A stretch of DNA of 11,402 nt from Wohlfahrtiimonas sp. Its GTDB lineage: Bacteria > Pseudomonadota > Gammaproteobacteria > Cardiobacteriales > Wohlfahrtiimonadaceae. The stretch spans positions 1 to 11,402 of the forward strand of contig JASLHB010000062.1 of NCBI GenBank assembly GCA_030149965.1, in the 5' to 3' direction. Shown here piece after piece: positions 5,944-11,402 of the stretch; within the stretch, counting starts at the first letter, position 1; every line of letters starts with the position of its first letter. The notes beneath the pieces are model-generated. The model was not told the origin of the DNA, made no database searches, and saw only the letters and a list, made by a program, of their open reading frames with translations. Made by a program: the position numbers and the translations under genes.

Positions 5944-6906
5944 CTAATTTGAATCCACGATTAATTGTTTCATCATCTCAATATGTAGAGGTTCTGTATT
6001 TAAAGAAGGAATGAATTGATAATATTCACCGCCTTTTTCCATAAAGTAATCTCTATTTTCAACACCCATTTCTTCAATGGTTTCTAAACAATCCGCACTA
6101 AATCCTGGGCAGAATACCGCAACTCGCTTAACACCTTTCGATGGTAATTCCGGCAAATATTCAAAAGAATATGGCTTTAACCATTCAATTTTACCGAATT
6201 TAGATTGGAAAACAGTTGTGATCTTAATATCTGAACGATCCAAAGCTTCTGTGATCAAACTAGTTGTTTCCACACATTGATCATAATAAGGATCACCTAA
6301 ATCATACGTTCTTTTTGGCATGCCATGATAAGACAGAACCAATTCTTCTACATCGGCATTTGCCAATGCTTTTTCAATCTGCACTTTACACGCTAGAATG
6401 TATAGTGGATTACGATAATAATCGCTTAACATTTGAATCTCAGGGAAATATCTGCGATCTTTTAAAGTTCTCGCAACGCAATCAAATACTGTTGCTGTCG
6501 TTGCTGCACAATATTGCGGATATAATGGCAAGATTAAAATCTTATCTACTTTTTTAGCAATCAACTCATCCAAACCTTGCTCAATCGATGGATTACCATA
6601 ACGCATTGCCACAACTACTTCATAATTCTCTGGCAATACTTTTTCTAATGCTGCCGCTTGATCTTGTGTAATAAACAATAATGGTGAACCACGATCCGTC
6701 CAAACAGTTGCGTAATTCTTTGCAGATTCTTTCGGGCGCGTTGTTAATACAAATAAATTTAAGATAAAAAACCAAATATATTTAGGTACTTCAATCACGC
6801 GCGTATCGCTCAAAAACTCCCTTAAATATGTTCTAACATCTTTTGTTGTTGGAGATTCTGGCGTACCTAAATTCACAAGCAGCACACCAATTTTACGTTG
6901 AGACAT
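5944..6906 (-). CDS. hemH: Ferrochelatase
   Basis: HemH inserts ferrous iron into the porphyrin in the last stage of haem synthesis. With the chosen start the protein has 320 residues, like E. coli HemH. It has VLLVNLGTPESPT (8-20), LSDTRVIEVP (32-41), RYGNPS (102-107), LPLYPQYCAATTA (126-138), the metal-site His in LSYHGMP (191-197, H194), QSKFG (234-238) and CPGFSADCLETIEE (266-279, E275). An upstream in-frame ATG (6946-6948) would add 14 residues but has no Shine-Dalgarno and lies at the predicted transcription start. The ATG at 6904-6906 has AGAGG 8 nt upstream. The C-terminal blocks match proteobacterial enzymes. First gene of a hemH-ddh unit. Confidence 0.95.
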   Translation of the reverse strand: MSQRKIGVLLVNLGTPESPTTKDVRTYLREFLSDTRVIEVPKYIWFFILNLFVLTTRPKESAKNYATVWTDRGSPLLFITQDQAAALEKVLPENYEVVVAMRYGNPSIEQGLDELIAKKVDKILILPLYPQYCAATTATVFDCVARTLKDRRYFPEIQMLSDYYRNPLYILACKVQIEKALANADVEELVLSYHGMPKRTYDLGDPYYDQCVETTSLITEALDRSDIKITTVFQSKFGKIEWLKPYSFEYLPELPSKGVKRVAVFCPGFSADCLETIEEMGVENRDYFMEKGGEYYQFIPSLNTEPLHIEMMKQLIVDSN

Positions 6907-6914
6907 TCCTAATT

Positions 6915-6919
6915 CCTCT
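6915..6919 (-). promoter_or_regulatory. Ribosome binding site deciding the hemH start
   Basis: AGAGG on the minus strand, 8 nt before the ATG at 6904-6906. The longer alternative start at 6948 is preceded by A/T-rich sequence with no purine-rich site. Confidence 0.7.
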
Positions 6920-6953
6920 GGTTGAATCAAAAGAGAACCATTATGCATAAATA

Positions 6954-6982
6954 AATGTAAATGTGAAACATTCTCATATCAA
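6954..6982 (-). promoter_or_regulatory. Candidate hemH-ddh promoter
   Basis: On the minus strand, TTGATA (6977-6982), a 17-nt spacer and TACATT (6954-6959). The -35 matches 5 of 6, the -10 4 of 6. The predicted start near 6947 falls within the rejected upstream ATG and leaves a leader of about 40 nt before the chosen start. Confidence 0.45.
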
Positions 6983-7015
6983 ATTTATTAATGAGTGTAA
7001 TTCACACAATAGATA

Positions 7016-7048
7016 ACAAAAAAACCATCATACAATGATGATGGTTTT
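7016..7048 (-). terminator. Rho-independent terminator after aspS
   Basis: On the minus strand an 11-bp stem (AAAACCATCAT with ATGATGGTTTT) closes a 6-nt loop and is followed by further T residues, about seven in a row. It lies 44 bp past the aspS stop and isolates hemH-ddh from fmdB-aspS. Confidence 0.88.
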
Positions 7049-7092
7049 AATGAAATTAAAAAGTTCAGTTATTCACCAAACTTATCAAGGGA

Positions 7093-8886
7093 TTAACCTT
7101 CTTTTTTAGCTTCTGGTAATTTAATTTCCAACGCTAATTCTTTCAATTGCTTAGGATTTGCAATCGATGGTGCATTTGTCATCATACATGAAGCCGTTTG
7201 TGTTTTAGGGAACGCAATCACTTCACGGATAGATTTAGAATGTGTCATCAACATAATCAAACGATCTAAACCAAATGCTAAACCTGCATGTGGTGGTGCA
7301 CCAAATTTCAATGCATCTAACAAGAATGAGAATTTATCTTCTGCTTCTTCTTTAGAAATACCTAACAAGTCAAATACTTGATATTGAACTTCTGGTTGAT
7401 AAATACGAACTGAACCACCGCCCAATTCTGTACCGTTCAACACCATATCGTATGCTTTTGCTACCGCGTTTTCAGGATCATTTTTCAATGATTCAATGCC
7501 ATCTTTTGGTGTTGTGAATGGATGATGAACAGCAACATAACGTTTTTCGTCTTCATCGTATTCAAACATTGGGAAATCAACAACCCACATTGGTGCCCAT
7601 TCACAAGTCAACAAGTTCAAATCTTCGCCCAACTTGATACGCAATGCACCGATTGCATCGTTAACGATCTTAGTTTTATCCGCACCAAAGAAGATAATAT
7701 CGTTATCTTTTGCATTTGTTGCTTTAATCAAAGCTTCAATTGTTGCGTCATCCAAGAACTTAGTGATTGGTGATTGCAAACCTTCACGGCCTTCAGCCAA
7801 ATTGTTCACTTTGATGTAAGCCAAACCACGTGCACCATAACGTGCAACAAAGTTTGTCAATTCATCGATGTCTTTACGAGATAATTTATCTGCAGCATTA
7901 GGTACATTCAATGCAACAACACGGCCTTTTGGCATGTTTGCAGCTTCACGGAACACTTTAAATTCAGTGCTCTTCATCACTTCTGTAACATCTGTGAATT
8001 CTAAAGGAATACGTAAATCAGGTTTATCTGAACCATATTTGTACGCAGCCTCTGCGTAAGTCATCACTGGGAATTCAGCAGCTAAATCAACATTGATTGT
8101 TTGTTTGAATACCTTACGAATCATATCTTCAGCCATCGCCATGATGTCTGAATCTTCTAAGAAAGATGTTTCGATATCGATTTGTGTGAATTCTGGCTGA
8201 CGATCAGCACGTAAATCTTCATCGCGGAAACAACGAACAATTTGATAGTACTTATCAAAACCACTCATCATTAAAATTTGTTTAAATAACTGAGGACTTT
8301 GCGGTAATGCAAAAAATTCACCAGGATAAGTACGTGATGGCACTAAATAGTCACGCGCACCTTCTGGCGTTGCTTTTGTCAAGAATGGCGTTTCAATATC
8401 CAAGAAACCTGCATCATCCATGTAATCACGGATTGCACGAGTTACTTTTGAACGCAACATCAAGTTACGTTGCATTTTTTGTCCGCGTAAATCTAAGTAA
8501 CGATATTTCAAGCGAACTTCTTCTGAAGTTGCTTCATCATCTACTTGGAATGGCAATGCTTCAGATTTATTCAAAATCGTTAAACCTGTTGCTGCTACTT
8601 CAATTTTTCCTGATACCAATTTTTCATTGAACATATCAGCAGGACGCATGCGAACATTGCCCACAACTTGAATCACGAACTCATTACGAATGCGTTCCGC
8701 TTCTTTAAATTGATCAGCAGGCGTAAATTCAGGATCGATAACGATTTGAACGATGCCCTCACGATCACGAAGATCGATAAAGATCACACCGCCATGATCA
8801 CGGCGACGATGAACCCAGCCCGTTAAAGTTACAGTTTGATCTAACAGAGCTTCTGATACCAAGCCCGCATAATGAGAACGCATCAT
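7093..8886 (-). CDS. aspS: Aspartyl-tRNA synthetase, probably the non-discriminating type
   Basis: A class II synthetase charging tRNA with aspartate. The 597-residue bacterial-type enzyme has an N-terminal anticodon-binding OB fold (about 1-105), class II motif 1 around GFLDIETPFLTKATPEGARDY (160-180), motif 2 RCFRDEDLRADRQPEF (218-233), the bacterial GAD insert (about 285-420) and motif 3 GLAFGLDRLIML (535-546). In the anticodon domain it reads RRRDHGG (27-33), with His at 31. That is as in the Pseudomonas aeruginosa enzyme, which charges both tRNA-Asp and tRNA-Asn, whereas E. coli has RRRDLG. The start MM is taken at the first ATG, because AAAGG lies 11 nt upstream. It follows the fmdB-like gene by 69 bp, with no terminator between. 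Confidence 0.97.
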   Translation of the reverse strand: MMRSHYAGLVSEALLDQTVTLTGWVHRRRDHGGVIFIDLRDREGIVQIVIDPEFTPADQFKEAERIRNEFVIQVVGNVRMRPADMFNEKLVSGKIEVAATGLTILNKSEALPFQVDDEATSEEVRLKYRYLDLRGQKMQRNLMLRSKVTRAIRDYMDDAGFLDIETPFLTKATPEGARDYLVPSRTYPGEFFALPQSPQLFKQILMMSGFDKYYQIVRCFRDEDLRADRQPEFTQIDIETSFLEDSDIMAMAEDMIRKVFKQTINVDLAAEFPVMTYAEAAYKYGSDKPDLRIPLEFTDVTEVMKSTEFKVFREAANMPKGRVVALNVPNAADKLSRKDIDELTNFVARYGARGLAYIKVNNLAEGREGLQSPITKFLDDATIEALIKATNAKDNDIIFFGADKTKIVNDAIGALRIKLGEDLNLLTCEWAPMWVVDFPMFEYDEDEKRYVAVHHPFTTPKDGIESLKNDPENAVAKAYDMVLNGTELGGGSVRIYQPEVQYQVFDLLGISKEEAEDKFSFLLDALKFGAPPHAGLAFGLDRLIMLMTHSKSIREVIAFPKTQTASCMMTNAPSIANPKQLKELALEIKLPEAKKEG

Positions 8887-8955
8887 AATTAAGTTTACCT
8901 TTAAACGTTTTTTAAATTAAATGAGTATTTCTAATAAGTTGACGCACAATAAGAA

Positions 8956-9180
8956 TTAAGATGAACTTGAATCTTTATTGGCTAAATTCTTCTGGTTGCT
9001 GGTCTTAAAATCAGTTTCATACCAACCTGCGCCCTTTAATCTAAAATTAGGCGCCGTCACTTGTTTACCTAGGCGTTGCTCCTTGCATTCAGGGCACTCA
9101 GTTAACGGTTCAGCAGACATTTTCTGCAATGCTTCTAATTCGTGACCACAACTTTCACATTGATATTGATAAATTGGCAT
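8956..9180 (-). CDS. FmdB-family zinc-ribbon protein
   Basis: A 74-residue small protein beginning MPIYQYQCESCGHELEALQ, the FmdB/CxxC regulatory-type zinc ribbon. The two metal-binding pairs are C8-C11 and C29-C32 (ECPEC). The tail has FRLKGAGWYETDFK (46-59), typical of the proteobacterial members, then a polar, serine-rich end. The role is not established; FmdB was named as a presumed regulator of formamidase and the zinc ribbon may bind nucleic acid or protein. Genes of this kind often lie directly before aspS in gammaproteobacteria, as here. A GTG at 9199-9201 gives seven more residues, but GAGGG lies just before the ATG at 9178-9180 and the family starts with MPIY, so I took the ATG. Confidence 0.9.
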   Translation of the reverse strand: MPIYQYQCESCGHELEALQKMSAEPLTECPECKEQRLGKQVTAPNFRLKGAGWYETDFKTSNQKNLANKDSSSS

Positions 9181-9184
9181 GTTT

Positions 9185-9189
9185 CCCTC
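9185..9189 (-). promoter_or_regulatory. Ribosome binding site deciding the fmdB-like start
   Basis: GAGGG on the minus strand, 4-5 nt before the ATG at 9178-9180. It lies downstream of the alternative GTG at 9199-9201 and so cannot serve that start. Confidence 0.65.
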
Positions 9190-9220
9190 AAACAAACTCA
9201 CAACACAACAAAATCCGATA

Positions 9221-9249
9221 ATTATACTGAATTTTTCAGTTCTTTTCAG
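9221..9249 (-). promoter_or_regulatory. Promoter of fmdB-aspS with a possible operator
   Basis: On the minus strand, CTGAAA (9244-9249), a 17-nt spacer and a perfect TATAAT (9221-9226). The -35 matches 4 of 6. The spacer holds ACTGAA-TTT-TTCAGT (9226-9240), a 6-bp inverted repeat, with another TTCAGT at 9245-9250. Predicted start near 9214, leaving a leader of about 34 nt. Confidence 0.6.
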
Positions 9250-9354
9250 TGAAATTATCAGATCTTTTGAATGCGCTAATATTCAAAAATCCATTCTGAA
9301 CTTTCTCAAAAAAATTTACAACCCAATCATTGCAAAACTTAGAAAACAAAACAT

Positions 9355-9392
9355 CAAAAAGCCCTGAATATTGAAATCAATATTCAGGGCTT
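9355..9392 (-). terminator. Rho-independent terminator after ihfB
   Basis: On the minus strand a perfect 15-bp stem (AAGCCCTGAATATTG with its complement) closes a 4-nt loop and ends in five T residues and further T-rich sequence. It lies 20 bp past the ihfB stop. It is the longest uninterrupted stem in the window. Confidence 0.93.
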
Positions 9393-9412
9393 ACAATTCA
9401 GTTAAATTAAAT

Positions 9413-9715
9413 TTAGTGAATTTTGAACTTGTTACGACTATCGTTCACTTGTTCTCTTAACAATTTACCTGGTTTGAAATGCGTTGCAAATTTACCGCTC
9501 AACTCAACTGCATCACCAGTTTTTGGATTACGACCTATTTTAGGATCACGGTAACGCAAAGAGAAACTACCAAAACCACGAATTTCAATACGATTATTCG
9601 CAACTAAAGTATCACTCATGTGCTCTAAGATAAGCTTAACACCCTTTTCGATTTCCCCCGCTGGAATACGTGGATATTTTGCGCTTAACTTTTCAATTAA
9701 TTCCAACTTAGTCAT
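9413..9715 (-). CDS. ihfB: Integration host factor subunit beta
   Basis: IHF-beta pairs with IHF-alpha to bend DNA sharply at specific sites in replication, recombination and transcription. The 100-residue protein has MTKLELIEKLSAKYPRIPA, EHMSDTLVANNRIEIRGFGS (31-50; E44, R46), SLRYRDPKIGRNPKTGD (52-68, with intercalating P64) and HFKPGKLLRE (79-88). The VELSGK and HFKPGK blocks are typical of the beta chain. The last dozen residues (NDSRNKFKIH) are not conserved. AGAGG lies 8 nt before the ATG. As in many gammaproteobacteria it follows rpsA, but 238 bp and a terminator separate them, so it needs its own promoter. I found no strong one. Confidence 0.95.
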   Translation of the reverse strand: MTKLELIEKLSAKYPRIPAGEIEKGVKLILEHMSDTLVANNRIEIRGFGSFSLRYRDPKIGRNPKTGDAVELSGKFATHFKPGKLLREQVNDSRNKFKIH

Positions 9716-9805
9716 TCAATAAACCTCTTTTATACACTGACCCATTTATCTTAGTACAGAAACCAAGATTATTAACTTATGATCCAACAAATAACAAGAT
9801 AAAAT

Positions 9806-9826
9806 AATTTATCATTATCATAAATT
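9806..9826. repeat. Inverted repeat, Fur-box-like, upstream of ihfB
   Basis: AATTTAT (9806-9812) and ATAAATT (9820-9826) form a perfect 7-bp inverted repeat around CATTATC. The minus strand contains GATAATGATAA, the first 11 bases of the E. coli Fur-box consensus; the second half fits poorly. It lies about 90 bp before the ihfB start. The region is very AT-rich, so chance is a real possibility. Confidence 0.3.
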
Positions 9827-9891
9827 TAATCTATAAAACAATCATCCAACTGCTAAAACATATTACACAAAATGTTATACAAATTCGAGTA

Positions 9892-9930
9892 AAGAAAAAA
9901 GCCATTATTTAAAAATAATGGCTTTTTAAT
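9892..9930 (-). terminator. Rho-independent terminator after rpsA
   Basis: A 14-bp stem, AAAAAGCCATTATT with its complement around a 4-nt loop (paired 9896-9909 with 9914-9927). On the minus strand it is followed by a T-run. It lies about 25 bp past the rpsA stop. The flanking A/T runs make it look workable in both directions. Confidence 0.92.
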
Positions 9931-9953
9931 CAATTAGCTATATGAACTGATAA

Positions 9954-11402
9954 TTACTTGTTCATTTCTGCTTTCAACAAATCACCTAAAGTACCGCCTA
10001 CAGCGCTCTTAGAAGATGAAGAGTAATCAGCTACAGCACGTGCGTCTTCAGCATGATCTTTTGCTTTCACAGACAAAACGATTGTACGGTTTTTCTTGTC
10101 TACGTTTACAAATTTAGCTTCTACTGAATCGCCAACATTGTATACGTTACGAACGTCTTCTACTTTCTCGTTAGAAACGTCAGCTGCGCGTAAAGAACCT
10201 TCAACGCCTTCACCTAAATCGATTGTTGCTGATTTAGCGTCAACTGCAGTTACAGTACCAGTTACGATGCTGCCTTTTTCATTAGCTGCTAAGAAGTTAG
10301 AGAATGGGTCTTGATCCAATTGCTTGATACCCAAAGAAATACGTTCACGTTCTGCATCAACTGCCAATACAACAGCTTCAACGTCGTCGCCACGCTTGAA
10401 GTTACGAACAGCTTCTTCGCCAGTTTCGTTCCAAGAAATGTCAGACAAGTGAACTAAACCATCAATACCGCCATCCAAACCAATGAAGATACCGAAATCA
10501 GTGATTGATTTGATTTGACCAGTAACGCGATCACCTTTGTTGTATTTATCAGCAAATTCAATCCAAGGATTAGTTGTAACTTGTTTCATACCTAAAGAAA
10601 TACGGCGACGTTCTTCGTCGATTTCCAAGATAACAACTTCAACTTCTTCACCAATCGTTACAACTTTAGCTGGGTTAACGTTTTTGTTAGTCCAATCCAT
10701 TTCTGAAACGTGAACTAAACCTTCGATACCATCTTCGATTTCAACGAAACAACCGTAATCAGTAATGTTGCTTACAGCACCTTTAGTTTTAGCGCCTGCA
10801 GGGAAACGTACTGATAATTCGTGCCATGGATCGTTACCTAATTGTTTCAAGCCTAATGAAACACGGTTACGTTCGCGGTCGAATTTCAACAATACAACTT
10901 CGATTTCTTGACCGATTTCAACGATTTCAGAAGGATGACGAACACGTTTCCAAGCCATATCTGTGATGTGTAACAAACCATCAATACCGCCTAAATCTAA
11001 GAACGCACCGTAATCAGTTAAGTTCTTAACAACGCCTTTAACTTTGTCGCCTTCTTTCAAGTTAGCCAACAATTCTTCGCGCTCTGCTGAGTATTCTTTC
11101 TCAACAACTGCTTTACGAGATACAACGATGTTGTTACGTTTAGGATCTAACTTGATTAATTTAAGTTCTAATTCTTTGCCTTCTAAGTAAGAAGCATCAC
11201 GAACTGGACGAACATCTACTAAAGAACCTGGCAAGAATGCTTTGATTTCGCCGATGTCAACAGTGAAGCCACCTTTAACTTTACCAGAGATGATACCTTT
11301 AATGATTTCATCAGCTTCAAGAGACTTCTCAAGACGTCCCCAAATTTCTGCTTTCTTAGCTTTTTCGCGTGATAGACGAGTTTCACCCATACCATCATCA
11401 AC
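9954..11402 (-). CDS. rpsA: 30S ribosomal protein bS1 (5' end beyond window)
   Basis: bS1 binds mRNA on the 30S platform and helps load messages with weak or structured start regions. The reading frame is open to the right edge (VDDG precedes the first Met seen), so the true start is outside; by comparison with E. coli S1 roughly 75-80 residues, including most of domain 1, are missing. The 482 residues present hold domains 2-6 at about 32-100, 117-187, 204-273, 291-360 and 378-447. Typical blocks are KGGFTVDI, AFLPGSLVDVRPVRD, VKNLTDYGAF, GLLHITDMAWKR, NITDYGCFVEIEDGIEGLVH, ITDFGIFIGLDGG and VTAVDAKSATIDLG. The tail ends GGTLGDLLKAEMNK. A strong terminator follows. Confidence 0.97.
   Translation of the reverse strand, partial: VDDGMGETRLSREKAKKAEIWGRLEKSLEADEIIKGIISGKVKGGFTVDIGEIKAFLPGSLVDVRPVRDASYLEGKELELKLIKLDPKRNNIVVSRKAVVEKEYSAEREELLANLKEGDKVKGVVKNLTDYGAFLDLGGIDGLLHITDMAWKRVRHPSEIVEIGQEIEVVLLKFDRERNRVSLGLKQLGNDPWHELSVRFPAGAKTKGAVSNITDYGCFVEIEDGIEGLVHVSEMDWTNKNVNPAKVVTIGEEVEVVILEIDEERRRISLGMKQVTTNPWIEFADKYNKGDRVTGQIKSITDFGIFIGLDGGIDGLVHLSDISWNETGEEAVRNFKRGDDVEAVVLAVDAERERISLGIKQLDQDPFSNFLAANEKGSIVTGTVTAVDAKSATIDLGEGVEGSLRAADVSNEKVEDVRNVYNVGDSVEAKFVNVDKKNRTIVLSVKAKDHAEDARAVADYSSSSKSAVGGTLGDLLKAEMNK

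Noticed and set aside
9181..9201. Upstream GTG start for the FmdB-like protein
   Set aside because: The GAGGG site lies downstream of it and the family begins with MPIYQYQC.
11219..11401. Minus-strand open frame in another phase at the right edge
   Set aside because: It overlaps the conserved rpsA frame and has no independent support.
1..11402. Mobile element, CRISPR array, toxin-antitoxin, phage or defence system
   Set aside because: No transposase, integrase, repeat-spacer pattern, or paired small genes seen; all sizeable frames belong to conserved housekeeping or envelope genes.

Overview
The window looks like ordinary core chromosome of a low-GC gammaproteobacterium. The supports are an rpsA then ihfB order, the pseudomonad-like AspRS and HemH sequences, kdsB (Kdo, so an LPS-bearing outer membrane), psd, mepA and a bS6 with an acidic tail. 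A low-GC lineage such as the Wohlfahrtiimonas/Ignatzschineria group would fit, but this is inference and I cannot name the species. All genes except eda lie on the minus strand, so transcription runs from high to low coordinates.

Layout along the direction of transcription: (1) rpsA, 5'-truncated by the window edge, ends in a strong terminator. (2) ihfB is a separate unit with its own terminator. (3) fmdB-like zinc ribbon gene then aspS, with a TATAAT promoter and a terminator. (4) hemH then ddh (meso-diaminopimelate dehydrogenase), also closed by a terminator. (5) A secreted WG-repeat-like protein gene overlaps mepA by 4 bp. (6) eda, on the plus strand, converges on mepA and shares a bidirectional terminator with it. 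(7) A 457-bp intergenic region separates eda from the divergent kdsB-psd pair. (8) rpsF-rpsR-rplI is driven by a near-consensus promoter lying in the 3' end of psd; rplI runs off the left edge.

Functional themes are translation (S1, S6, S18, L9, AspRS), nucleoid architecture (IHF-beta), envelope building (Kdo activation, phosphatidylethanolamine synthesis, DAP synthesis, murein endopeptidase), haem synthesis (HemH) and the last step of the Entner-Doudoroff pathway (Eda).

I found no mobile element, CRISPR array, tRNA/rRNA gene, phage or defence locus, and no convincing new system. The points worth a second look are a Symbiobacterium-type Ddh in a gammaproteobacterium, an AspRS with the non-discriminating signature, the coupled WG-repeat/MepA pair, structured or symmetric sequences in several leaders and promoters, and the unexplained kdsB-eda intergenic region.
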